From contig JAFAWC010000321.1 in NCBI GenBank assembly GCA_019242135.1, positions 1 to 7,517 on the forward strand: a stretch of 7,517 nt of DNA, read 5' to 3'. Origin of the DNA: Mycobacteriaceae bacterium. Lineage in GTDB: Bacteria > Actinomycetota > Actinomycetes > Mycobacteriales > Mycobacteriaceae. The notes below the pieces were generated by a model, which made no database searches, was not told where the DNA came from, and saw only the letters and a list, made by a program, of their open reading frames with translations. A program made the position numbers and the translations under genes. Shown here piece after piece: positions 1-6,299 of the stretch. Numbering within the stretch: the stretch's first letter is position 1; each line of letters opens with the position of its first letter.

Positions 1-100
1 ACCCACGCAAAAATCGTACGCATTCGGTGAACGTCACCCCAGCAGCGTGCGGCCATTTTGGGACATGTCACATGCGGAGGCGAAGGAGTTCGACCGGCGT
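1..100. other. Intergenic region downstream of gpm1
   Basis: No coding sequence is supported here. In M. tuberculosis the next gene after gpm1 is senX3 of the SenX3-RegX3 phosphate-responsive system, so this stretch probably holds or leads into that promoter, but senX3 is outside the window. Positions 26-38 form a small palindrome (GGTGA-ACG-TCACC) containing a GTTCACC unit on the minus strand. Positions 62-69 are the palindrome GACATGTC. I see no hairpin followed by a T-run that would make an intrinsic terminator for gpm1. The right end carries the PHO-box-like repeats listed separately. Confidence 0.6.
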
Positions 101-120
101 TCACCGAGAGTTTGCCGTGG
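88..120 (+). promoter_or_regulatory. Three 11-bp PHO-box-like direct repeats (candidate RegX3/PhoP-type site)
   Basis: Three abutting 11-bp units read GTTCGACCGGC (88-98), GTTCACCGAGA (99-109) and GTTTGCCGTGG (110-120). They share GTT at positions 1-3 and C at position 7. The 11-bp period and GTTCACC core match actinobacterial PHO boxes bound by PhoB/PhoP/RegX3-type regulators. The array overlaps the gpm1 stop codon (101-103), just before where senX3-regX3 lies in M. tuberculosis. The repeats read on the plus strand, opposite to the expected senX3 direction, which weakens a simple activator model. Binding is inferred only. Confidence 0.45.
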
Positions 121-862
121 CGCCCTGGCTGGCCACCGCGGCAGCTCCGGCCGCCGCCGCTTCCGGATCGAGGTATGACCCGCCGTGCAGGACCGGCGCG
201 AGGTTCTCATCGAGGTTGTAGTGCAGCGGGATGCCGGTGGGAATGTTCAGGCCGACGACCTCATCGTCGGACATCTCGTCGAGGTACTTCACCAGCGCGC
301 GCAGCGAATTGCCGTGGGCCGCGATCAGCACGGTCTTACCCAGCCGTAGATCCGGCACGATGACGTCGGTGTAGTACGGCAGGAACCGTGCCACCACGTC
401 GGCCAGGCACTCGGTGAGCGGGCCGCCGCCGATATTGGCGTACCGGGGATCGGTGTCCTGGCTGAACCTGCTCCCGCGCTCAATCGGCGGCGGCGGCACG
501 TCGTAGCTGCGCCGCCACTTCATGAACTGCTCCTCGCCGTACTTTTCTTTGGTCTCGGCCTTGTTGAGCCCTTGCAGTGCGCCGTAGTGGCGTTCGTTGA
601 GCCGCCAACTGCGCTTGACGGGAATCCAGAGCCGATCAGCTGTGTCGAGTGCTAGATGCGCGGTCGTGATAGCGCGCCGCAAAAGCGAGGTGTACACCAC
701 GTCGGGGAGCAGGTTGTGCTCGGCGATCAGTTCGCCGCTGCGGATGGCCTCGGCCCTGCCCTTGTCGGTCAGGTCGACGTCCACCCAGCCCGTGAACAAG
801 TTCTTCGCGTTCCAATCGCTTTCGCCATGGCGCAGCAGAACGAGCGTGCCGACATCTCCCAT
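101..862 (-). CDS. gpm1: 2,3-bisphosphoglycerate-dependent phosphoglycerate mutase
   Basis: Cytosolic glycolytic and gluconeogenic enzyme that interconverts 3- and 2-phosphoglycerate through a phosphohistidine intermediate. The 253-residue protein carries the family signature LLRHGES, with the phosphorylated His at residue 12, the LLRR arginines at 62-63, NERHYG with Glu90 as likely general acid, and the second catalytic His183 in AAHGNS. Length is close to the roughly 249 residues of the M. tuberculosis enzyme. The start is ATG at 862, giving an N-terminus ([13 protein letters not shown]) like that of the family; an upstream ATG at 904 would add 14 residues and overlap the preceding gene. 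It starts 13 bp after the YbjN-like gene stop, so it is probably co-transcribed with it. The only purine-rich stretch upstream (GAGAG) is a weak ribosome site. The Ala-rich C-terminal tail (235-253) is the least conserved part. Confidence 0.96.
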   Translation of the reverse strand: MGDVGTLVLLRHGESDWNAKNLFTGWVDVDLTDKGRAEAIRSGELIAEHNLLPDVVYTSLLRRAITTAHLALDTADRLWIPVKRSWRLNERHYGALQGLNKAETKEKYGEEQFMKWRRSYDVPPPPIERGSRFSQDTDPRYANIGGGPLTECLADVVARFLPYYTDVIVPDLRLGKTVLIAAHGNSLRALVKYLDEMSDDEVVGLNIPTGIPLHYNLDENLAPVLHGGSYLDPEAAAAGAAAVASQGATANSR

Positions 863-875
863 GATGGGAAGTCTC

Positions 876-1409
876 TCACGGGCGGTGCGAGCCCTCACGC
901 TCATCGTCGCCGATCAGATGGGCGAAGGCTTCGAGGTTCTTCAACGATTCGCCGCGCGACACACGCCAGGCCCATTCCCGGCGGATGGAGCTGGAGAACC
1001 CGAGCTCCAATAGCGTGTTGAAGTCCTCGTCGACGGCCTCGAGCACCTGGCCGAGCACCCGATCAATCTCGTCGGCGGTCACTGACGCCAACGTCATCCG
1101 TCCGACGAGGTATACGTCGCCGAGGTTGTCCAGTGTGTACGCGACGCCGTAGAGCCGCCGGTTGCGTTTGAGCAGGAAACGGTACACGGCCTCGTGATTC
1201 TCGTCGGGCTTGCGGCAGACGAACGCCTCCACCCGCACCGAATGCTCGCCGACGGTCAGGATGGTGTTGGTCTTGAGCCGGCGCTCGCCGGGCAGTTCGA
1301 CGATCAGGCCCGCCGGTCCCCCGTGGGCGCCCTCGTGCCGGAAATACGGCAGCGCTTGTTCGTCGAGCGCGTCCTCGATGATCTTTTGCACGGGATGGGT
1401 TGCGGTCAC
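876..1409 (-). CDS. YbjN-domain protein (Rv0487-like)
   Basis: A 177-residue soluble protein of the YbjN (type III secretion chaperone-like fold) family, corresponding to Rv0487. No signal peptide or membrane segment is visible. The family has no catalytic motif and its molecular role is unknown. Visible landmarks are the N-terminal helix ([12 protein letters not shown]), a strand-rich middle with [13 protein letters not shown] (59-71) and an acidic helix with [10 protein letters not shown] (122-131). The chosen start is GTG at 1409: its GTGA overlaps the TGA stop of mshA by 4 bp, a classic translational-coupling arrangement. The open frame runs further upstream to 1763, but that part lies inside mshA and looks like a GC-rich shadow. 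The fixed place behind mshA suggests co-expression with mycothiol synthesis, but this does not prove a shared function. Confidence 0.9.
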   Translation of the reverse strand: MTATHPVQKIIEDALDEQALPYFRHEGAHGGPAGLIVELPGERRLKTNTILTVGEHSVRVEAFVCRKPDENHEAVYRFLLKRNRRLYGVAYTLDNLGDVYLVGRMTLASVTADEIDRVLGQVLEAVDEDFNTLLELGFSSSIRREWAWRVSRGESLKNLEAFAHLIGDDEREGSHRP

Positions 1410-2755
1410 ACCCGCACGCCCCGCCGCATCGTCCACCTTCGCCCGTTGCGGCGCACCGCCAGGGTCGCCAGCGGGCCGCGCTGCCGGGCCGATTTGTACT
1501 CGGCGATGGCGTGGCCGTAGGCGGCCAGCAAGGAGTCGACGGTGTGGGCCCACGAGAAGCCCGCCGCGTGGGCGACCGCTGCACGACTCATCGCGTCGTT
1601 TGTTGCTGCTCCGCGCGGCCGCGGCGCGGTGCGGTCGAGCATGGCACCGATCGTCTCGGCCCAATCGTCGAGGTCGTGGCCCGATACCAGTGCGCCACTG
1701 ATCCCGTCGCGCACCGCGACGGGCAGCCCGCCTACCGCGGCCGCGACCACCGGGGTGCCGCATGCCTGCGCCTCGATCGCGACCAAGCCGAACGACTCCG
1801 AGTGACTCGGCACCGCAACAAGATCGGCCGCTCGGTAGACGCTCACCAGTTCCGTCCGCGGCTGCGGCGGCAGGAACGTCACGCGTGCGCTGATACCCAG
1901 GTCGGCGGCCAGCCGGACCAGTGTGTCGGGAGCTTGCAGGCCCGAACCCGAGGGGCCGCCGGCCACCACGACGCGCAGCCGCGGATACCGGACGCTGACT
2001 CTGGCGGCCGCCCGCAGCAGGATGTCGGGGGCCTTGAGCGGCTGGATCCGGCCGACGAATGCCACCACTTGCTCGTCGGCGTCCAGACCCAACGCTGCGC
2101 GCGCAGCGGCTTTGTCCCCCGGCGTGAACAGCTGCAGGTCGACACCCGGGTGCACCACGTCGATGCGCGCCGGATCAGCGTGGTGGATCGAAATGAGTTG
2201 ACGGGCTTCGTCTTCGGTGTTGACGATGAGCCGGTCCGCTTCGTCGACCACCTGCTGCTCGCCGACCGCGCGCATGGGTGGCTCCGGCGCGTCACCGTCG
2301 GCCAGCGCCGCGTTCTTCACTCCCGCCAGGGTGTGTGCGGTGTGCACCAGCGGCACGGCCCAACGGTCCCTCGCCAACCAGCCGACCTGGCCGGACAGCC
2401 AGTAGTGGGAGTGCACGATGTCGTAATACCCCGGCTCGTGGGTGGCCTCGGCCCGCAGCACCCCGGCCGTGAAAGCGCACAGCTGCGTCGGCAGGTCATC
2501 CTTGTCGAGACCCTCGAACGGACCTGCCACCACGTTGCGCACGAGCACGCCCGGTGCCACCGGGACCGTCGGGGGATCGGCCGAGGAGGTGGCACGGGTG
2601 AAGATCTCCACCTCCACCCCGCGGCTGGCCATGTTCAGCGCCGACTGCAGCACGTAGACGTTCATCCCGCCGGCATCCCCGGTACCAGGCTGCGCCAGCG
2701 GCGACGTGTGCACAGACAGCACAGCGATGCGACGAGGTGTGGATGCGGGCGTCAC
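1406..2755 (-). CDS. mshA: D-inositol-3-phosphate glycosyltransferase (mycothiol synthesis, first step)
   Basis: MshA transfers GlcNAc from UDP-GlcNAc to 1L-myo-inositol-1-phosphate, the first committed step of mycothiol synthesis. The 449-residue protein is a GT-B fold, GT4-family glycosyltransferase. Visible landmarks are [20 protein letters not shown] (15-34) in the N-terminal acceptor domain, AGPFEGLDK (77-85), the C-domain [11 protein letters not shown] (234-244) with Arg236 and Lys241 for the nucleotide-sugar phosphates, and the E-x7-E motif with Glu320 and Glu328. The start is GTG at 2755. The frame is closed by a TAG at 2767-2765, so the longer N-terminal extension I recall for the 480-residue H37Rv protein is absent. 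No clear Shine-Dalgarno precedes it. The 47-bp gap after the ROK gene and the GTGA overlap with the next gene suggest one operon, whose 5' leader carries a polycysteine short ORF. Confidence 0.96.
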   Translation of the reverse strand: MTPASTPRRIAVLSVHTSPLAQPGTGDAGGMNVYVLQSALNMASRGVEVEIFTRATSSADPPTVPVAPGVLVRNVVAGPFEGLDKDDLPTQLCAFTAGVLRAEATHEPGYYDIVHSHYWLSGQVGWLARDRWAVPLVHTAHTLAGVKNAALADGDAPEPPMRAVGEQQVVDEADRLIVNTEDEARQLISIHHADPARIDVVHPGVDLQLFTPGDKAAARAALGLDADEQVVAFVGRIQPLKAPDILLRAAARVSVRYPRLRVVVAGGPSGSGLQAPDTLVRLAADLGISARVTFLPPQPRTELVSVYRAADLVAVPSHSESFGLVAIEAQACGTPVVAAAVGGLPVAVRDGISGALVSGHDLDDWAETIGAMLDRTAPRPRGAATNDAMSRAAVAHAAGFSWAHTVDSLLAAYGHAIAEYKSARQRGPLATLAVRRNGRRWTMRRGVRV

Positions 2756-2802
2756 ACGCCATGTCTACCCGATCGCCCGCCCGCAGGTAGCACCCGACAC
2801 CG

Positions 2803-4056
2803 TCAGGCCGATGCTCCGACCCTGCACGCACGGCGCATCGCGCCGATCGGGTCGGCGTACAACCCACTCAGCGACACCACCCCGGCACCGGCCTCCTGCA
2901 CCCGGTTGCCCAGCGCGGTGACCCGAACGTCGCGCGGTGCCAGCGTCGAGTTCTCCACATACGCGGCTTCGACGTCGGCCATGCCTTCCGGGTAGTCGGT
3001 GAACGCCTGGCCGCCGAGCACCAGGTCGTCCGGGTTGAGCATGTCGCGCAGCAGGGCCACCGCGGTGCCGAGCACCCGGGCGCGTTCAGCCAGCAGCGTG
3101 CGGGCGGGCTCGCTGCCGGCGCGCGCCGCCCGCAGCACCGCGGCCAGAGTGGGCTGTGCTCGATCCCCTGAAATGATCGCTTGTCGCCGCGCGGCCGCCA
3201 GCACCGCCTCGTCGCTGACCGTTGATTCCAGCCGGCCAGACCCTCCCAGCAGGTCGGAGTGCGCAGGCAGGGCGGCGATGTTGCCGGGACCGGTGGACGG
3301 ACTGTGCACGCGGCCCCCGATCACCAGGGCGTACCCGACGGTCTCTCGGGCGTATACGTACAGGCTGGTCGACGAGCGGGGGGCCGGCCGCTGATTCTCG
3401 CGCAATCGCCTCATCGATGAAACACTGAGCAGCAGCTCCGCGCTGGCCATCGCGTCGACGTGCACGGCCACCGACACCGGCAGCCCGATCATCTCGGCCA
3501 GAACCTCTCCGACCGCGGCGTTGGTCCAGCCCAGGCGGGGGTGATCGACGGTTCCGGTGGCGCTGTCGACGACACCGCCGATGGCCACGCCGACCCACAG
3601 CGGCCGGCGCCGGTGCCAGCGGCTCAAATACCGACGGGCGCTGCCCGCGAGCGCCGCCAGGGCGGCCTGCTGCCCGGTCTGCGGCGTCGGCGTTTCCACC
3701 ACGTCCAGCGTCCGACCGAGCAGGTCGGCAGCCACGATGCTGGTGGTGCGGGCACCGATGTGTAGGCCCAGCGTCAGGTACGGCTCGTGGTTGATCTCCA
3801 CCGGCACCCGCGGCCGGCCGATCGCGCCCGACGCTGCCAGGTCGGGCCGTTCGCGCAGCAGTCCGGCCTCCAACAGCGCAATGACCTGGCGGTTCACCGT
3901 TGCTATCGACAACGACGTCACCTGGGCGATGGCGTCGCGGGCGATCGGCCCGCGTGTCCGCGCGGCGCCGAAAACGGATGCCGCCGCGCCGTCTGGCATA
4001 CCGAGCACGGGCGCGACGACCTTCGGGCGGGGTGGAAGAAGGGCGGCGGATCGCAT
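2803..4056 (-). CDS. ROK-family transcriptional regulator (Rv0485-like)
   Basis: A 417-residue NagC/XylR-type ROK protein: an N-terminal winged helix-turn-helix (about 25-85; recognition region near SIATVNRQVIALLEAGLL) and a sugar-kinase-like actin fold (about 92-400). Key kinase residues look eroded. The phosphate-binding Asp of DxGxT is replaced in LGLHIGART (96-104), and the zinc-binding CxCGxxGCxE is replaced by LLGGSGRLES (269-278) with no cysteines. Asp201 in VHVDAMASAE may match the catalytic Asp. It is therefore a regulator and not a likely sugar kinase; its effector is unknown. H37Rv Rv0485 has been linked to control of a pe/ppe gene pair (from memory). The start is ATG at 4056, preceded by AAGGA with a 7-nt spacer; the codon just upstream is an in-frame TGA. 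It heads the operon with mshA, behind a long regulatory leader. Confidence 0.9.
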   Translation of the reverse strand: MRSAALLPPRPKVVAPVLGMPDGAAASVFGAARTRGPIARDAIAQVTSLSIATVNRQVIALLEAGLLRERPDLAASGAIGRPRVPVEINHEPYLTLGLHIGARTTSIVAADLLGRTLDVVETPTPQTGQQAALAALAGSARRYLSRWHRRRPLWVGVAIGGVVDSATGTVDHPRLGWTNAAVGEVLAEMIGLPVSVAVHVDAMASAELLLSVSSMRRLRENQRPAPRSSTSLYVYARETVGYALVIGGRVHSPSTGPGNIAALPAHSDLLGGSGRLESTVSDEAVLAAARRQAIISGDRAQPTLAAVLRAARAGSEPARTLLAERARVLGTAVALLRDMLNPDDLVLGGQAFTDYPEGMADVEAAYVENSTLAPRDVRVTALGNRVQEAGAGVVSLSGLYADPIGAMRRACRVGASA

Positions 4057-4062
4057 TCACAT
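4057..4062 (-). other. In-frame AUG-UGA start-stop directly before the ROK AUG
   Basis: The minus strand reads ATG TGA ATG from 4062 to 4054: a one-codon start-stop immediately before, and in frame with, the ROK start. The upstream ATG is only 1 nt from AAGGA, too close for efficient initiation, so it may be incidental or a weak ribosome trap. Confidence 0.4.
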
Positions 4063-4063
4063 G

Positions 4064-4068
4064 TCCTT
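4064..4068 (-). promoter_or_regulatory. Shine-Dalgarno of the ROK gene, complementary to the transcript 5' end
   Basis: AAGGA on the minus strand, 7 nt before the ATG at 4056, is the clearest ribosome-binding site in the window and fixes that start. It lies inside AAGGACAT (4068-4061), the exact reverse complement of ATGTCCTT at 4180-4173, so the leader RNA could hide it. Confidence 0.75.
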
Positions 4069-4117
4069 CGTCAGTCGGTTGGCGGAACCCGGTTGGCTGG
4101 CCGCGCCGACTCGGGAG

Positions 4118-4180
4118 TCAGTCGCGGCGACGACGAGGGCGACAACAGCAGTCGCGCCTGACAACGACCTGCAAGGACAT
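4118..4180 (-). CDS. Leaderless polycysteine leader peptide (candidate cysteine-sensing uORF)
   Basis: A 20-codon ORF, ATG at 4180 to TGA at 4120-4118. The peptide starts MSLQVVVRRD, continues with three consecutive Cys (codons 11-13, TGC TGT TGT at 4150-4142) and ends with an Arg-rich tail. The predicted -10 box ends 6 nt before the ATG, so the mRNA should begin at this AUG. Leaderless short ORFs with Cys runs are described in M. smegmatis as cysteine-responsive attenuators: a ribosome stalling at the Cys codons when Cys-tRNA is scarce changes the RNA fold and opens the downstream ribosome site. Here the downstream operon contains mshA, for the cysteine-based thiol mycothiol. The act of translation, more than the peptide, is probably what matters. 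The ORF is inferred from layout; expression is not shown. Confidence 0.75.
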   Translation of the reverse strand: MSLQVVVRRDCCCRPRRRRD

Positions 4181-4186
4181 GCTGAG

Positions 4187-4214
4187 AACTTAGCACGGCT
4201 TGGCGACCCGGCAA
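4187..4214 (-). promoter_or_regulatory. Promoter of the polycysteine uORF / ROK-mshA operon
   Basis: Minus-strand -10 box TAAGTT (4192-4187) fits the mycobacterial TAnnnT consensus. A -35-like TTGCCG (4214-4209) sits 16 bp upstream, matching 4 of 6 bases of TTGACA. With 6 nt between the -10 box and 4180, transcription should start at the A of the uORF ATG. It is back-to-back with the SDR promoter. Confidence 0.65.
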
Positions 4215-4242
4215 CGACACGCCGACCCAACCCCAGTAGGTT
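4214..4242 (+). promoter_or_regulatory. Leaderless promoter of the SDR gene
   Basis: Plus-strand -10 box TAGGTT (4237-4242) lies 6 nt before the ATG at 4249, and a -35-like ACGACA (4214-4219) lies 17 bp upstream. The predicted start site is the A of the ATG, giving a leaderless mRNA; no convincing Shine-Dalgarno is present, in agreement. The -35 box shares one base with the opposite promoter. Confidence 0.6.
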
Positions 4243-4248
4243 TGCACC

Positions 4249-5004
4249 ATGACCACGCCTGTCCGCCCAGATCGCGTCGCGGTCGTGACGGGCGCCAGTT
4301 CGGGCATTGGCGAGGCGAGTGCCAGAACCCTTGCCGGGCAAGGTTTTCACGTGGTGGCCGTGGCTCGCCGCGTGGAGCGGATCGAGGCGCTGGCAGATGA
4401 GATCGACGGCACGGCGATTGCGGCCGATGTCACCGATGACACCGCCGTTGACGAGCTGGCCGCTCAGCTGGATCGGGTGGACGTGCTGGTCAACAACGCC
4501 GGCGGCGCCAGGGGCCTGGCGCCGGTGGCCGACACCGACCTGCAGCACTGGCGTTGGATGTGGGAGACCAACGTGCTGGGCACACTGCGGGTCACCCGTG
4601 CACTCTTGCCCAAGTTGATCGAGTGCGGCGACGGGTTGGTCATCACGGTGACCTCGGTCGCGGCGCTGGAGACCTACGACGGGGGCGCCGGCTACACGGC
4701 GGCCAAACACGCCCAAGGCGCGCTGCACCGCACGCTTCGCGGCGAGCTGCTGGGAAAACCCGTACGGCTCACCGAGATCGCGCCCGGCGCGGTAAAGACC
4801 GAGTTCTCCTTGGTCCGATTCGACGGAGACCAGCAGCGCGCCGACGCCGTGTACGAGGGGATCACGCCGCTGGTCGCGGGTGACGTCGCCGAGGTGATCG
4901 GTTTTGTGGCCTCGCGGCCGTCACATGTCAACCTGGACCTCATCGTGATCCGGCCGCGCGACCAGGCGTCCGCGTCGCGGTTCAGCCGCCGGGCCGACCA
5001 CTGA
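4249..5004 (+). CDS. Short-chain dehydrogenase/reductase (Rv0484c-like)
   Basis: A 251-residue classical SDR, presumably a cytosolic NAD(P)(H)-dependent oxidoreductase; the substrate cannot be read from sequence. All family landmarks are intact: Rossmann TGASSGIG (14-21), NNAG (82-85), Asn108 in ETNVLG, Ser136 in VTSVAAL, and Tyr149-x3-Lys153 in GYTAAK, followed by APGAVKTEF (178-186). Arg40-Arg41 after the second strand suggest NADP(H) preference. The length equals the H37Rv orthologue. It diverges from the ROK-mshA operon across a 192-bp region with back-to-back promoters, so shared regulation by the ROK protein is possible but not shown. The start is the ATG at 4249, first in frame after the predicted -10 box. 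The last 23 bp overlap the 3' end of the convergent L,D-transpeptidase gene. Confidence 0.93.
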   Translation: MTTPVRPDRVAVVTGASSGIGEASARTLAGQGFHVVAVARRVERIEALADEIDGTAIAADVTDDTAVDELAAQLDRVDVLVNNAGGARGLAPVADTDLQHWRWMWETNVLGTLRVTRALLPKLIECGDGLVITVTSVAALETYDGGAGYTAAKHAQGALHRTLRGELLGKPVRLTEIAPGAVKTEFSLVRFDGDQQRADAVYEGITPLVAGDVAEVIGFVASRPSHVNLDLIVIRPRDQASASRFSRRADH

Positions 5005-6265
5005 CCGGCTGCGGGGCGCCCGGCGGTGTGGCCGGCGCCGACGTCGGAATGCCCGGCGGCGGCTCGCCGGTTGCCAACGCCGACATCGCCTTCCAGGTGT
5101 CCCAGTCCACCGCCCAGTCCCAGATGTCGCCGTCGGAGTAGGACAGCTGGATTGACGAGCCGCTGACCTCGACGGGATCGCCGTAGATCGCGCTGTTGAA
5201 GTATTGGATGGCGTTTTCCAGGTTCAAATTGATGCACCCGTTGGTGACGTTGGTGTTGCCCTGTGCACCAAGGCTTTCCGGGTTGCAATGGATGAATTCG
5301 CCGTTGTTGGAGATCCGCACGGCGTAGCGCTCGTGGACGTTGCTGTAGCCCGCGGCGGGGTTGGACATGTAGAAATCGGTGTACTTCTCGCTGACCACGT
5401 GGGTGCCGTTACGGGTGACGTTGCGGGCCTTGTCGGCCTCGCCGTAGCTGCACGGGACGTCCATGATGACGCCCTCATCGGTCTCCACCTGCATCCGGTG
5501 TGACGGCACGTTCGCCTTGACGACCTGCCGGCGCCCGATCGTGATATTCAGCGACAGGTCCTCGGCGCCGTAGGCATCCTCGCCGAAGTTCACCCCGTAT
5601 AGCTTGGCGTCGACGTGCACGGTGGTCCCGGGTTGGTAGTAATCCTTGCTCCGGAAGTGCGCGCGGGCGCCCTTGGCCTCATCGGGCAGCCAGGCCCAGC
5701 TGCCCTCGGTGGGGGGCTCGGTGACGACGTTGAGCGCGCGCTCGACCGCGGCCTTGTCTTTGATCGGGGTGTTGAACTGCAGGATGATCGGGGCCGCGAC
5801 GCCGACGGTCTGGCCGTCTGCGAGCTGGAACTGCCCGCTGACGGTCGTCGTCGGCTTGACGGTGGTCAAATGGCCGTTCACCGGCACCGCGGTGCCGTCG
5901 CGGCCGACCACCGACCCGGCCCACGTGTAGACCGTTCCGTAGCCCAGCGGCTCGGTCACCGTATATGCGGTCCGATCCTGGCTGAGCGTACCGGCCACGA
6001 CTTTGCCGTCGGGGTTGCTCAGCGAGATCCGCTGGAACCAGCCGTCGCGCACCTCGGCGGCAATAGCGGCGGTGGGAACCACGTCGGTCGCCGCGTCGCT
6101 GGGCAGAAACGTCACGGTGGGCTTCGGCGGCGGGCTACTCGTCTCGTTCTGTTTGCCAGGTTTGCTGACACACGACGCCAAGACACCGGGCGCGGCCACC
6201 CCGACCGCGAGCGCAGCCAGGGCACGGCGGCGGGTGAACCGCGGTGCGTTGTTGGCTGCTGTCAC
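4982..6265 (-). CDS. lprQ: L,D-transpeptidase lipoprotein (LprQ / LdtMt5-like)
   Basis: Cell-envelope enzyme expected to form 3-3 (mDAP-mDAP) peptidoglycan cross-links; relatives are targets of carbapenems. The 427-residue protein has a short basic N-terminus with twin or triple Arg (12-14), a hydrophobic stretch and lipobox LASC with lipid-modified Cys32. A Pro/Thr linker follows, then Ig-like domains (about 50-245), the YkuD catalytic domain (about 248-370) and a Pro-rich C-terminal tail (401-427). Catalytic residues are His326 and Cys344. The usual [ST]HGC is TNGC here (341-344), as I recall for the M. tuberculosis LdtMt5 protein. Residue 327 is Cys, where I recall Ala. The start is GTG at 6265, 34 bp after murB, so the two form a probable peptidoglycan operon. 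A twin-Arg signal (RRRALAAL) raises the possibility of Tat export. Confidence 0.94.
   Translation of the reverse strand: MTAANNAPRFTRRRALAALAVGVAAPGVLASCVSKPGKQNETSSPPPKPTVTFLPSDAATDVVPTAAIAAEVRDGWFQRISLSNPDGKVVAGTLSQDRTAYTVTEPLGYGTVYTWAGSVVGRDGTAVPVNGHLTTVKPTTTVSGQFQLADGQTVGVAAPIILQFNTPIKDKAAVERALNVVTEPPTEGSWAWLPDEAKGARAHFRSKDYYQPGTTVHVDAKLYGVNFGEDAYGAEDLSLNITIGRRQVVKANVPSHRMQVETDEGVIMDVPCSYGEADKARNVTRNGTHVVSEKYTDFYMSNPAAGYSNVHERYAVRISNNGEFIHCNPESLGAQGNTNVTNGCINLNLENAIQYFNSAIYGDPVEVSGSSIQLSYSDGDIWDWAVDWDTWKAMSALATGEPPPGIPTSAPATPPGAPQPVSGRPGG
4986..5026. terminator. GC-rich inverted repeat spanning the two convergent stop codons
   Basis: CCGCCGGGC (4986-4994) and GCCCGGCGG (5018-5026) form a perfect 9-bp stem with a 23-nt loop. 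The repeat covers the SDR stop (5002-5004) and the last codons of the L,D-transpeptidase, whose stop is at 4984-4982. It could slow polymerase from both sides. The long loop and missing T-runs make this a weak terminator candidate, and GC-rich chance is possible. Confidence 0.3.
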
Positions 6266-6273
6266 GTCGACCC

Positions 6274-6279
6274 AGGGTA
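6274..6279 (-). promoter_or_regulatory. Possible internal -10 box before the L,D-transpeptidase gene
   Basis: TACCCT on the minus strand fits TAnnnT and ends 8 nt before the GTG at 6265, the same spacing as the murB candidate. It could give a leaderless lprQ transcript independent of murB. The motif is short and no good -35 box is evident. Confidence 0.3.
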
Positions 6280-6299
6280 CGGGGCGGCCGCCGCGGTTG

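Larger units (their letters stand above)
4057..4180 (-). promoter_or_regulatory. Candidate cysteine-responsive attenuator leader of the ROK-mshA operon
   Basis: The predicted leader is 124 nt long and offers mutually exclusive pairings. (a) The 5' end AUGUCCUU (4180-4173) pairs perfectly with AAGGACAU (4068-4061), burying the ROK ribosome site. (b) AGTCGG (4111-4106) pairs with CCGACT (4078-4073), extended inward by GCGG/CCGC (4104-4101 with 4085-4082), ending 4 nt before the ribosome site. (c) AGTCG (4111-4107) can pair instead with CGACT (4124-4120) at the uORF end. CGACTGAC occurs twice (4124-4117 and 4077-4070), so the middle AGTCG arm has two competing partners. A ribosome at the Cys codons or at the stop would favour different folds. 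The pairings are seen in sequence; the switch is inference. Confidence 0.55.

Noticed and set aside
863..904. Upstream ATG at 904 for gpm1
   Set aside because: It adds 14 residues ([14 protein letters not shown]) not in the family and overlaps the preceding gene; the ATG at 862 gives the normal N-terminus.
1410..1763. N-terminal extension of the YbjN-like gene inside mshA
   Set aside because: The extension is low-complexity Arg/Gly-rich and fully inside mshA; the GTG at 1409 gives the expected family length and a GTGA overlap.
1400..2995. Long plus-strand open frame (531 codons) antisense to mshA and the ROK gene
   Set aside because: It mirrors mshA in a GC-rich genome; the composition is His/Arg-rich, no family is recognisable, and the opposite strand has an unmistakable MshA.
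3086..4060. Minus-strand open frame of 324 codons starting with GTG at 4060
   Set aside because: It is a frame-shifted shadow of the ROK gene, Arg/Gly-rich, and lacks any recognisable domain.
4057..4728. Minus-strand 223-codon frame across the SDR gene and the control region
   Set aside because: It runs antisense to an intact SDR and is in a different frame from the Cys-run ORF; no supporting start signal.
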